64,000 nucleotides of DNA from Marinifilaceae bacterium (GTDB lineage: Bacteria; Bacteroidota; Bacteroidia; Bacteroidales; Marinifilaceae), in NCBI GenBank assembly GCA_016936255.1, contig JAFGYE010000002.1, forward strand, positions 1 to 64,000, read 5' to 3'. Of this stretch, positions 16,878 through 25,657 are shown piece after piece (the first letter of the stretch is position 1; each line of letters opens with the position of its first letter). The notes beneath the pieces were generated by a model, which had not been told where the DNA came from, made no database searches, and saw nothing but the letters and a program-made list of their open reading frames with translations. The position numbers and the translations under genes are program-made.

Positions 16878-17675
16878 ATGACAATAGAAACAAAAATAGA
16901 TGTGCCTGTTATGGCGGACGTAACTGCGAAAGGCGAAAAACCTGAATATCTGTATTGGGTTGGTTGCGCCGGAGCTTTTGATGACAGATACCAGAAAGTC
17001 GCCAGAGCATTTGCTAAAATATTGAATCATCTTGGTGTAAGTTATGCTGTTTTGGGTACAGAAGAAAGTTGTACTGGTGATGCAGCAAAGCGGGCAGGAA
17101 ACGAGATGCTTTTTCAGATGCAGGCGATGCAAAATATAGGGGTTCTTAACGGATATGAGGTAAAAAAGATCATTTGTACTTGTCCGCACTGCTACAATAC
17201 CCTGAAAAATGAATATCCTGATTTGGGAGGAAACTACGAGGTGATTAATTACACGGTGTTTTTGGATGAGATGATTCGAACCGGGAAACTGAAACTGGAG
17301 AACAACCCGTTTAAAGGCGAAAGCATCACTTACCACGATCCATGTTATCTGGGAAGAGGAAATGGAATTTATGATGCTCCCAGGAATGTAGTGAAAGCAG
17401 TTTTTGGAGAAGTGAAAGAGATGAAACGGGCGAGAAGCTTTGGTCTGTGCTGTGGTGCTGGTGGTGCTCAAATGTTTAAAGAAGCCGAAAAAGGTGATAA
17501 AGAGGTGAATATCGAACGTACCGAAGAAATTATCGAACGAAAAGTAGATAAAGTTGCTTCAGCTTGTCCTTTTTGCATGACTATGCTGACAGATGGAATT
17601 AAATCAAAAAACAAAGAAGCGGAATTGCAAAATTTAGACATTGCAGAAATTATCGGGAAAGCCTTGAACTTATAG
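16878..17675 (+). CDS. CCG-domain Fe-S protein (HdrB/HdrD-like), part 2 of the ETF oxidoreductase
   Basis: A 265-residue soluble protein with two cysteine-rich CCG-type modules: an N-terminal one around YWVGCAGAFD, EESCTGDAAKRAGNE and CTCPHCYNTLKNEYP, and a C-terminal one with HDPCYLGRG, GLCCGAGGAQMF and ACPFCMTMLTDG. In HdrB/HdrD and GlpC such motifs bind a special 4Fe-4S cluster that handles single-electron chemistry. It follows the membrane Fe-S gene by 72 bases and precedes icmF by 16. It probably completes the ETF-to-quinone route as a separate subunit. Confidence 0.88.
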   Translation: MTIETKIDVPVMADVTAKGEKPEYLYWVGCAGAFDDRYQKVARAFAKILNHLGVSYAVLGTEESCTGDAAKRAGNEMLFQMQAMQNIGVLNGYEVKKIICTCPHCYNTLKNEYPDLGGNYEVINYTVFLDEMIRTGKLKLENNPFKGESITYHDPCYLGRGNGIYDAPRNVVKAVFGEVKEMKRARSFGLCCGAGGAQMFKEAEKGDKEVNIERTEEIIERKVDKVASACPFCMTMLTDGIKSKNKEAELQNLDIAEIIGKALNL

Positions 17676-17691
17676 ATTTTACAACTAAAGC

Positions 17692-20600
17692 ATGACAGCA
17701 AACACGACATACAAGCTTAAAAATACGGTTCGCATTGTAACAGCAACTTCGCTTTTCGATGGACATGATGCTTCGATTAATATCATGCGAAGAATTATTC
17801 AGGCTTCAGGAGCAGAAGTGATTCATTTGGGACACAACCGCTCTGCCGAAGAGATTGTAGATTGTGCTATTCAGGAAGATGTACAAGCCATTGCCATAAG
17901 CTCTTACCAGGGTGGACATATGGAATTTTTTAAGTACATGTATGATTTGCTGCAGCAAAAAAATGCAGGTCATATTCGTATTTTTGGTGGTGGCGGCGGC
18001 GTAATCCTTCCCTCTGAAATTAAAGAGTTGGAAGCATATGGAATTGCAGGTTTGTATTCACCTGATGATGGTCGTAATCTTGGGTTACAAGGCATGATTA
18101 ATGAGGTTTTGGAGAAATCGGATTATTCGTTGAATGAGTTTGAATTGCCAAAAGCATCAGAAATTACCAGTGAGAATGTTAATTTACTATCAAGATTAAT
18201 CACCTTGGCAGAACACGATCTTTTGCAGGATTCTGATTTGTATCTTGAATTAAAGAACAGTGCCAAAATCAATCACACACCGGTTATCGGAATTACTGGT
18301 ACAGGCGGAGCAGGAAAATCTTCCTTAACGGATGAATTGATTCGCAGGCTTCATATCGATTATCCTGAATTGAAACTGGCAATCCTTTCTGTTGATCCAT
18401 CGAGAAAAAAGAGTGGCGGGGCTTTATTGGGCGATCGTATTCGTATGAATGCCATAAATCATCCAAACATATATTTAAGGTCTTTGGCTACTCGTCGGGC
18501 AAATCTGGCATTGTCGAAACATGTTGACGATGCTTTGATTTTGATGAAATCGGCAGGGTTTGACTGTATTTTCCTTGAAAGTTCAGGAATTGGACAGTCG
18601 GATACTGAAATTGTTGATTACAGTGATGTGAAAGTGTATGTGATGACACCTGAATTTGGAGCAGCAACACAGCTGGAGAAGATCGATATGCTCGATTTTG
18701 CTGATTTAATTGCCATCAATAAGTTCGACAAACAAGGTGCACAGGATGCTTTACGCGATGTGAAAAAGCAATATCAGCGAAACAACCTTCTGTGGGATCA
18801 AAATCCGGACGATATGCCGGTTTATGGAACAGTGGCCTCTCAATTTAACGATCATGGCGTAAACGAGCTCTATCATGCCTTAATTGAGTTTTTAATTGCA
18901 GGTAATGCATCAGGTTTTGCTCAGAATGGAAAACCGCTCCTCGAGGCGAGCCAAAAAATTGAAATTGTACCGCCAGCCAGGGTAAGATACCTTTCAGAGA
19001 TCTCAGAAACGGTAAGAAGATACAATACAAAGGCTGAAGAGCAATCTGAAATTGCAGATCAATTGTATGCTTTAAATAAGTCTGTTAAAATTATTGAAGG
19101 AGAATCTGTTAAGAGATTATTTTTTGATAAAGCAACTGATCTTTCGAAAGATTTTAAGCATCAGAATATTATAGATTCATGGGAAGAAAAGAAAAAGAGA
19201 TACAAAGAGGATATATTCAAATATAAGGTTCGTGGTAAAGAATTATCCGTGGAGACGCACTTTGAAACCCTTTCACAGAGCAGGATTCCTAAGATTGTAT
19301 TGCCAGGCTACAGAAGTTGGGGTGATATCGTAAAATGGAATCTAAAAGAAAATGTTCCCGGCGAATTTCCTTACGCAGCAGGTGTTTTCCCGTTCAAACG
19401 GGAAGGGGAAGACCCAACAAGAATGTTTGCAGGAGAAGGATCGCCTGAAAGAACGAATAAGCGATTTCATTATTTGGCTGCAGGGCAACCTGCGGTTCGA
19501 TTATCAACTGCATTCGATTCAGTTACCTTGTATGGAGCTGATCCCGATTACCGGCCGGATATTTACGGAAAAGTTGGTAATGCAGGTGTTTCTGTCGCTT
19601 CGTTGGATGATGCCAAGAAACTATACAGTGGTTTCGATTTGTGCGATCCGAAAACTTCGGTATCCATGACGATTAATGGGCCGGCACCTATGTTGGTAGC
19701 CTATTACATGAATGTAGCTGTCGATCAGGAGTGTGAGAAGTACATTCGGGCAAATGGACTGGAAGAAGAGGTTAAAGTAAAACTTGAAGCAATCTTCGCT
19801 GGGAAAGACAGAGTGTGCTATGTAGGCGATTTGCCAAAAGAAAATAACGGCCTGGGACTGTTGTTATTAGGAACAACCGGAGATCAGGTATTGCCTGCTG
19901 AGGTTTATCAGAAAATTAAGGAAGAAACCATTTGTAAGATTCGGGGAACGGTTCAGGCAGATATGCTAAAAGAGGATCAGGCGCAGAATACCTGTATATT
20001 TTCTATTGATTTTGCTCTGAAAATGATGGGAGATATTCAGCAGTATTTCATCGAAAATGAGGTTCGGAATTTCTATTCGGTTTCTATTTCAGGATATCAT
20101 ATTGCGGAGGCCGGAGCTAACCCAATTACTCAATTGGCTTTTACATTATCAAACGGATTTACCTTGGTTGAATATTACATTTCAAGAGGTATGAAAGTTG
20201 ATGATTTTGCACCGAATCTTTCCTTCTTTTTCTCGAACGGCATGGATCCGGAATATACCGTAATTGGTAGGGTAGCGAGAATAATATGGGCGAAGGCCAT
20301 GAAATATCTTTACAAGGCTAATAGTCGCTCACAAAAATTGAAATATCACATCCAAACTTCGGGCAGATCGCTGCACGCACAAGAAATTGAATTCAACGAT
20401 ATCCGAACTACATTGCAGGCTTTAACCGGAATTTATGATAATTGTAATTCGCTTCATACGAATGCTTACGATGAGGCTGTCACGACACCAACCGAAGAGT
20501 CGGTAAGAAGGGCAATGGCGATACAAATCATCATTAATAAAGAACTGGGTTTGGCCAAAAATCAGAATCCTTTGCAGGGATCATTCGTTATTGAAGAATT

Positions 20601-21042
20601 AACCGATTTGGTGGAAGAAGCTGTTCTGGTAGAATTTGACCGGTTAACGGAACGTGGCGGCGTATTGGGTGCTATGGAAACCATGTATCAAAGAAGCAAA
20701 ATACAATCTGAATCTTTATTGTATGAGAGCTTGAAGCACAGCGGAGAGCTTCCAATTGTTGGTGTTAATACATTTTTAAGCTCGAAAGGTTCTCCAACGG
20801 TTCAACCCAAGGAGGTTATTCGTTCCGATGAGGAAGAGAAAATTAATCAGGTGAAATTTAAAGACCTGGTACAGAGGAATCAGAAGGAAAAGGCTGTAAT
20901 AGCATTAAAAGAGCTAAAAGAGACAGCCTTGAAGAATGAAAATGTATTTGCCTCCTTAATGGAAGTTTGCAAATTCTGCACTTTAGGACAGATAACCAAC
21001 GCCTTATACGAGGTTGGTGGTCAGTACAGACGAAATATGTAA
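17692..21042 (+). CDS. icmF: Fused isobutyryl-CoA mutase IcmF
   Basis: A 1116-residue fusion with the three-part order of IcmF. The N-terminal cobalamin-binding domain has DGHD at 23-26, with the lower-ligand His 25, and the SSYQGGH loop. Next is a MeaB-like G-protein chaperone with Walker [13 protein letters not shown] (about 200-211). The large mutase domain follows from about residue 510. The substrate region shows [15 protein letters not shown] near 565, where IcmF enzymes have Phe and methylmalonyl-CoA mutase has Tyr. The reaction is adenosylcobalamin-dependent interconversion of isobutyryl-CoA and butyryl-CoA; some IcmFs also turn isovaleryl-CoA to pivalyl-CoA. Placement between the ETF route and the carboxylase links valine-type substrates to butyryl-CoA oxidation. 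Confidence 0.95.
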   Translation: MTANTTYKLKNTVRIVTATSLFDGHDASINIMRRIIQASGAEVIHLGHNRSAEEIVDCAIQEDVQAIAISSYQGGHMEFFKYMYDLLQQKNAGHIRIFGGGGGVILPSEIKELEAYGIAGLYSPDDGRNLGLQGMINEVLEKSDYSLNEFELPKASEITSENVNLLSRLITLAEHDLLQDSDLYLELKNSAKINHTPVIGITGTGGAGKSSLTDELIRRLHIDYPELKLAILSVDPSRKKSGGALLGDRIRMNAINHPNIYLRSLATRRANLALSKHVDDALILMKSAGFDCIFLESSGIGQSDTEIVDYSDVKVYVMTPEFGAATQLEKIDMLDFADLIAINKFDKQGAQDALRDVKKQYQRNNLLWDQNPDDMPVYGTVASQFNDHGVNELYHALIEFLIAGNASGFAQNGKPLLEASQKIEIVPPARVRYLSEISETVRRYNTKAEEQSEIADQLYALNKSVKIIEGESVKRLFFDKATDLSKDFKHQNIIDSWEEKKKRYKEDIFKYKVRGKELSVETHFETLSQSRIPKIVLPGYRSWGDIVKWNLKENVPGEFPYAAGVFPFKREGEDPTRMFAGEGSPERTNKRFHYLAAGQPAVRLSTAFDSVTLYGADPDYRPDIYGKVGNAGVSVASLDDAKKLYSGFDLCDPKTSVSMTINGPAPMLVAYYMNVAVDQECEKYIRANGLEEEVKVKLEAIFAGKDRVCYVGDLPKENNGLGLLLLGTTGDQVLPAEVYQKIKEETICKIRGTVQADMLKEDQAQNTCIFSIDFALKMMGDIQQYFIENEVRNFYSVSISGYHIAEAGANPITQLAFTLSNGFTLVEYYISRGMKVDDFAPNLSFFFSNGMDPEYTVIGRVARIIWAKAMKYLYKANSRSQKLKYHIQTSGRSLHAQEIEFNDIRTTLQALTGIYDNCNSLHTNAYDEAVTTPTEESVRRAMAIQIIINKELGLAKNQNPLQGSFVIEELTDLVEEAVLVEFDRLTERGGVLGAMETMYQRSKIQSESLLYESLKHSGELPIVGVNTFLSSKGSPTVQPKEVIRSDEEEKINQVKFKDLVQRNQKEKAVIALKELKETALKNENVFASLMEVCKFCTLGQITNALYEVGGQYRRNM

Positions 21043-21049
21043 TTATTAT

Positions 21050-21077
21050 GTAGGGACATAAGATCTTGTGTCCGTAC
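21050..21077. repeat. Long palindrome (GTAGGGAC...GTCCGTAC) between icmF and the carboxylase gene
   Basis: The 28 bases form an almost perfect palindrome centred on AAGATCTT, with outer arms GGGACAT and GTGTCC. I recall similar GTAGGGAC-type hairpins as dispersed repeats in Bacteroidota. There is no U-tract, so it is not a classic terminator. It ends 16 bases before the presumed TTG start of the next gene and could fold as RNA next to that start. Confidence 0.55.
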
Positions 21078-21093
21078 TAAAAACAATAAAGTT

Positions 21094-22701
21094 TTGAATC
21101 AGATCGAATCAAAAATAAACGTAAAATCTGAGGATTTCTTGAATAATAAGAAGTCCTACGGGAAATTGATGGAAGAATATCGCCATCGGTTAAAATCAGT
21201 ATTGCAAGGTGTTGATAAAAAAGCCAAAGAGCGTCATTTGAAGCGTGGAAAATTATTGGTAAGAGATCGCATTGAGCTGTTATTGGACAAGAACACTCCT
21301 TTTTTGGAACTCTCAGCAATGGCAGCTTGCGACCAATACGAAAATCAATTTCCTTCAGCGGGTATTGTGACTGGTATTGGGGTAATTCACGGCAGAGAAT
21401 GCGTGATTGTTGCTAATGATGCAACAGTAAAAGGCGGAACATATATTAAAGAAACCATCAAAAAACACATTCGGGCGCAGGAGATTGCTCTGGAGAATCA
21501 TTTGCCATGTATCTATATGGTTGATTCGGGAGGTGTTTTTCTTCCTGAACAATCGAAAGTGTTTCCTGATAAGTATGATTTTGGACGGTTTTTCTTTAAT
21601 CAATCAAAAATGTCGGCCAAAGGAATTCCTCAAATTTCCATCGTAATGGGATCGTGTACCGCAGGTGGTGCCTACGTGCCGGCCATGAGTGATGAAACTA
21701 TTATTGTAAGAGGACAAGGAACTATCTTTATCGGCGGACCACCATTGGTGAAGGCCGCAACAGGAGAGGACGTTACGGCTGAGGAATTGGGCGGAGCCGA
21801 GATGCACACTTCTATTTCCGGAGTAGCAGATCATTTAGCTGAAGATGACCGGCACGCGGTTCAAATTTGCAGAAACATATTTGAATCGATGCCTAAGCTG
21901 CGAAAACATGCACTTGAAAGAGAAGAAGTAAAAGCCCCGGCGTATCCTGCTGATGAATTGTACGGTTTGGCTCCAATCGATTTGAAGAAATCTGTTGATG
22001 CCCGAGAATTGATTGCCAGAATAGTAGATGGAAGTTCTTTTCATGAGTTTAAAGAACGTTATGCTCCAACCATAGTTACTGGTTTTGCAAAGATCATGGG
22101 CTTTCCAGTTGGAATTATAGCTAATAATGGCATTATTTTCTCCGAAACATCGCTTAAAGCGGCACATTTTATTGAATTGTGCTGTTTTCGTAAGATTCCA
22201 TTAATCTTTCTGCAGAATATTACTGGTTTTATGGTTGGGAAAGAGTATGAGCACAAGGGAATTGCGCGGGATGGAGCCAAAATGGTTCATGCAGTTGCAA
22301 ATGCACAGGTTCCTAAATTTACCGTAATTATTGGTGGTTCTTTTGGTGCTGGAAACTATGCCATGGCCGGGCGTGCTTACGAACCAAGATTGTTGTTTAT
22401 GTGGCCCAATGCCAAAATTTCGGTAATGGGTGGCGAACAGGCGGCTGGTGTTTTGGTGCAGGTGAAAGAACAACAACTTCAGAAAAGAGGGAAGGAATTC
22501 CTCCTGGAAGAACAAAATCAGTTGAAGAATAGCATTTTAGAAAAATATGAAGAGGAAGGTTCTGCCTACTACAGCACTTCGCGCTTATGGGATGATGGTA
22601 TTATTGATCCTGTAGATACAAGAAAAGTTTTGGCAATGGGAATAGCAGCTTCGGTAAATAAAGAGTTTGGGGAACCTGATTTTGGAGTGTTTAGAATGTA
22701 A
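21094..22701 (+). CDS. Biotin-dependent acyl-CoA carboxylase, carboxyltransferase (beta) subunit, methylcrotonyl-CoA carboxylase type
   Basis: 535 residues, the same length as typical methylcrotonyl-CoA carboxylase beta subunits. It has KAKERHLKRGKLLVRDRIELLLD at the N-terminus, the first oxyanion region GSCTAGGAYVPAMSDE, AEELGGAEMHTSISGVADHLAEDD, and in the C-terminal half FLQNITGFMVGKEYEHKGIARDGAKM and GGSFGAGNYAMAGRAYEPR. The start appears to be TTG at 21094, since no ATG gives the usual N-terminus. It transfers carboxyl from biotin to an enoyl-CoA, most likely 3-methylcrotonyl-CoA. The alpha subunit is two genes downstream. Geranyl-CoA carboxylase is a close alternative. Confidence 0.88.
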   Translation: MNQIESKINVKSEDFLNNKKSYGKLMEEYRHRLKSVLQGVDKKAKERHLKRGKLLVRDRIELLLDKNTPFLELSAMAACDQYENQFPSAGIVTGIGVIHGRECVIVANDATVKGGTYIKETIKKHIRAQEIALENHLPCIYMVDSGGVFLPEQSKVFPDKYDFGRFFFNQSKMSAKGIPQISIVMGSCTAGGAYVPAMSDETIIVRGQGTIFIGGPPLVKAATGEDVTAEELGGAEMHTSISGVADHLAEDDRHAVQICRNIFESMPKLRKHALEREEVKAPAYPADELYGLAPIDLKKSVDARELIARIVDGSSFHEFKERYAPTIVTGFAKIMGFPVGIIANNGIIFSETSLKAAHFIELCCFRKIPLIFLQNITGFMVGKEYEHKGIARDGAKMVHAVANAQVPKFTVIIGGSFGAGNYAMAGRAYEPRLLFMWPNAKISVMGGEQAAGVLVQVKEQQLQKRGKEFLLEEQNQLKNSILEKYEEEGSAYYSTSRLWDDGIIDPVDTRKVLAMGIAASVNKEFGEPDFGVFRM

Positions 22702-22745
22702 ATTGAATTGCCCCGTTATTTATGTGGGAGATTAACAAAAAGAAA

Positions 22746-23546
22746 ATGAAAGAATTTCAAACGATAGAGTTTAATATAGAAGATAAAATTGGAACGATTA
22801 CATTGAATCGTCCCGGGATACACAATGCTTTTAATGAGGTAATGATTGGCGAAATCATTGATTGTTTCGAAGAAATTGAGAAGATGAATTACGGTAGTAT
22901 TCGAGTTGTGATCATAAAAGGAAAAGGAAAATCTTTTTGTGCGGGTGCTGATCTGAAATGGATGAAAAGTGTTGCCAATTATTCTTATCAGGAAAATTAT
23001 CTGGAGAGTTATCAACTCTCAAAATGCTTTAATGCTGTATATTCCTGTAAGTTTCCTACAATTGCGATTGTTCATGGCGCAGCTATTGGTGGAGCAAATG
23101 GTTTATTGGCAGCCTGCGATTTTGTTCTGGCACATAAAAACACCGTTTTCTCATTAAGTGAAGTAAAAATTGGTATTGTTCCAGCTTGTATTTCTCCATA
23201 CGTGATGAAACGGGTTGGCGAATACAAATCGAAAGAGTTGATGCTTACTGGAATGAGATTCGATGGAAAAGAGGCGCAACAAGCAGGTTTGGTGAATTGG
23301 TCGTTTGGTGAAAAGAAACTAAACGAAAAGTTAGAGGATCTGATTTTAAAATTAAAATCGAGTGGTCCCATAGCAGTTTCTACTTGCAAAAAATTGCTTT
23401 ATGATGTTGAGAACGTTTGGAATCATGAAGAAGCGATGGAAAATACAGCGAAAATGATTGCTGAGCTTCGTCAGTCGGATGAAGGTCAGGAAGGAATGAA
23501 TTCATTTTTGGAGAAACGGAAACCCAATTGGACTCTTGATAATTAA
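22746..23546 (+). CDS. Enoyl-CoA hydratase, methylglutaconyl-CoA hydratase-like
   Basis: The start at 22746 gives MKEFQTIEFNIEDKIGTITLNRP and 266 residues; an upstream ATG adds eight polar residues. It is a crotonase with GKSFCAGADLKWMK, GGANGLLAACDF and LSEVKIGIVPACISPYVMKRVG. The first catalytic Glu of classical crotonases is absent (GGANGL in place of GGGLEL) while the second, in SEV, is kept. I associate this pattern, with SEVxxGxxPA.ISPYV, with AUH/LiuC-type methylglutaconyl-CoA hydratases. Lying between the carboxylase beta and alpha genes, it probably hydrates their carboxylated product to an HMG-CoA-type compound. Confidence 0.85.
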   Translation: MKEFQTIEFNIEDKIGTITLNRPGIHNAFNEVMIGEIIDCFEEIEKMNYGSIRVVIIKGKGKSFCAGADLKWMKSVANYSYQENYLESYQLSKCFNAVYSCKFPTIAIVHGAAIGGANGLLAACDFVLAHKNTVFSLSEVKIGIVPACISPYVMKRVGEYKSKELMLTGMRFDGKEAQQAGLVNWSFGEKKLNEKLEDLILKLKSSGPIAVSTCKKLLYDVENVWNHEEAMENTAKMIAELRQSDEGQEGMNSFLEKRKPNWTLDN

Positions 23547-23601
23547 AAATTAATAATGTGTAATTAATAATTATTCATTGTCAATTACTAAGTGAATTTG
23601 A
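23546..23601. repeat. AATTAATAATTATTCATTGTCAATTA-type spacer
   Basis: The 55-base spacer is built of repeated AATTAAT and ATTCATTGTCAATTAC units. Such strings are common as decayed dispersed repeats between Bacteroidota genes. It differs from the other filler types in this cluster. No promoter is evident. Confidence 0.3.
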
Positions 23602-25608
23602 ATGTACTACAAAAGACTATTAATAGCGAATCGTGGCGAAATTGCCTTAAGAATCATGCGAACAGCAAGAGAATTAGGCATTCATACTATTGCGCTATAT
23701 ACTGAAATCGATCGGCAGGCAGAGCATGTTTTGCAGGCCGACGAGGCATATCCTTTAAGGGGAAATAATTTACAGGAAACATACCTGAATTTAAATCAGA
23801 TTGTTGAAATTGCACAAAGAGCAAAGGCAGATGCTATTCATCCGGGGTACGGATTTTTAGCCGAGAATGCTGTTTTTTCACAATTATGCATCGATAATGG
23901 AATCGATTTTGTGGGGCCTGATGCTCATGCTATCCTGTTAATGGGAAATAAGGTGAATGCACGGGAATTTGCCAAATCCATTGGTGTTCCGGTTTTGGAA
24001 GGTGTTGTTGGAGACTCCGTGAGATTGATAGAGGAAGCGGAAAAAATGCAGTTCCCTCTTTTGATTAAAGCTGCCTCTGGTGGTGGTGGCAAGGGAATGC
24101 GGATCGTTTATAAAAAAGAAGAACTGTCAGCTGCTTTGGAGTCAACATCGCGCGAAGCTGCAAGCTATTTTGGCGATGGCACCGTTTTAATCGAAAGATA
24201 CATACAAAATCCCCGACATATCGAAGTTCAGATTTTAGCTGACCAACATGGGAATGTAGTGCATTTATTTGAGCGTGAATGCTCGATACAGCGACGCTTT
24301 CAAAAGGTGATTGAGGAAGCTCCTTCGCCAACATTAACGCCTGAATTGAGGAAGGAAATGGGCAATATGGCTGTTTTTCTGGCTCAGGAAATGAATTACA
24401 CCAATGCAGGAACAATTGAGTTTTTGGTAGATGAAGACTTGAATTACTATTTTCTGGAGATGAACACCAGAATTCAGGTGGAACATCCGGTAACAGAAAT
24501 GATTACAGGAATTGATTTGGTGGAAAAGCAGTTGTCGATAGCTTCGGGGCGAAAACTGAAGTTGAGGCAAGAAGATATTCACATGAAGGGACATGCCATT
24601 GAAGCCAGAATTTATGCTGAAGATCCTGAAAAGGAGTTTATTCCATCGCCGGGTGAAATCAGTTTTTACAAAGCCCCCAAATTGTTCGATGGGCGATTAC
24701 GTTTGGATTCAGCTGTAACGGGGCCATGCACAATTCATTCCGATTACGATCCAATGATTGCGAAGTTGGTTGTGTGGGATGAAAACAGGGATCTGGCCAT
24801 TGAAGGATTGCATCACGCCTTGCACAGTTATGAAATACATGGAATCAAGAATAACATCATGTACTTGCATACTTTACTGAATACTGATCATTTCAGACAA
24901 AATAAAATCTCAACACATTTTTGTCAGAATCATAATGATACGTTGATGCGAAAAATGCAGGAAGATAAACTTGAAATTCCTGCAGCTCTTTTCCAAATCA
25001 GTTTTGCTTTGTTCGAATTAAAAAGAGATAAGGCCAATTCAATTTGGGAAGAAATTGGCTATTGGAGACAGCAGGGAACAAAACTTAGAATTGTAGATGA
25101 GGAAGTACTTGATATTGAAATCATCAGTAAAAATCCATATGATATAAAAATAAATGATGCATGCTATACTGTTGAAAATGTGAATATTGACAGATGCCAT
25201 CTGATGCTGGAGTTTAATAGTGTCAGATATCTGTTCTATCAATCTAAAAATACAGAAGGAAAGAGTTTTGTGAGTTGTCAGGGGATTGTTCGTGAACTGA
25301 TGAGATGGTCGGAGATGCAATCCAATATAGGATATATTGGGTTTACTGACCTGAAGGAAAGTGATGGAAGGATTTTATCGCCAATGCCTGGCAGAGTTGT
25401 TAAAATTGAAGTCAAAACAGGTCAAATTGTTGCTAAAGGTGATGTATTGATTATAGTTGAAGCTATGAAGATGGAGAACAGTATTCTTGCACCTTTTGAA
25501 GGAATTGTTGAAGTTGTATTTGTTAGCGAGGGTGATCAGGTACAAAATAGAATGGAACTAATAATCCTGAAAAACATAAAAAGCAAACCCTCAGATATAT
25601 CAAGCTAA
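23602..25608 (+). CDS. Biotin-dependent acyl-CoA carboxylase alpha subunit (biotin carboxylase plus biotin carrier)
   Basis: 668 residues in the order seen in methylcrotonyl- and geranyl-CoA carboxylases. Biotin carboxylase occupies about 1-450 with RLLIANRGEIALRI, the ATP-grasp glycine loop GGGGKGMR, EMNTRIQVEHPVTE and PGEISFY. A BT-like linker follows, and then a biotinyl domain ending near 660 with the biotin-accepting Lys in VEAMKMENS. It carboxylates its own biotin with ATP and bicarbonate, and the beta subunit then transfers the carboxyl to the acyl-CoA. Motifs are complete. The split alpha/hydratase/beta layout resembles liu and atu clusters of pseudomonads. Confidence 0.92.
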   Translation: MYYKRLLIANRGEIALRIMRTARELGIHTIALYTEIDRQAEHVLQADEAYPLRGNNLQETYLNLNQIVEIAQRAKADAIHPGYGFLAENAVFSQLCIDNGIDFVGPDAHAILLMGNKVNAREFAKSIGVPVLEGVVGDSVRLIEEAEKMQFPLLIKAASGGGGKGMRIVYKKEELSAALESTSREAASYFGDGTVLIERYIQNPRHIEVQILADQHGNVVHLFERECSIQRRFQKVIEEAPSPTLTPELRKEMGNMAVFLAQEMNYTNAGTIEFLVDEDLNYYFLEMNTRIQVEHPVTEMITGIDLVEKQLSIASGRKLKLRQEDIHMKGHAIEARIYAEDPEKEFIPSPGEISFYKAPKLFDGRLRLDSAVTGPCTIHSDYDPMIAKLVVWDENRDLAIEGLHHALHSYEIHGIKNNIMYLHTLLNTDHFRQNKISTHFCQNHNDTLMRKMQEDKLEIPAALFQISFALFELKRDKANSIWEEIGYWRQQGTKLRIVDEEVLDIEIISKNPYDIKINDACYTVENVNIDRCHLMLEFNSVRYLFYQSKNTEGKSFVSCQGIVRELMRWSEMQSNIGYIGFTDLKESDGRILSPMPGRVVKIEVKTGQIVAKGDVLIIVEAMKMENSILAPFEGIVEVVFVSEGDQVQNRMELIILKNIKSKPSDISS

Positions 25609-25657
25609 AGAAAAAAAGGGTGTACGATTGAAACATGATAATTAATACTTTGAAAAT

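Noticed and set aside
16773-17471. 232-codon minus-strand ORF opposite the CCG-domain gene
   Set aside because: The plus-strand gene has complete Cys motifs and operon context; the minus product is low in complexity.
17692-21042. Methylmalonyl-CoA mutase
   Set aside because: The B12 domain is N-terminal, a G-protein domain is fused in the middle, and the substrate loop has the IcmF-type [10 protein letters not shown] sequence.
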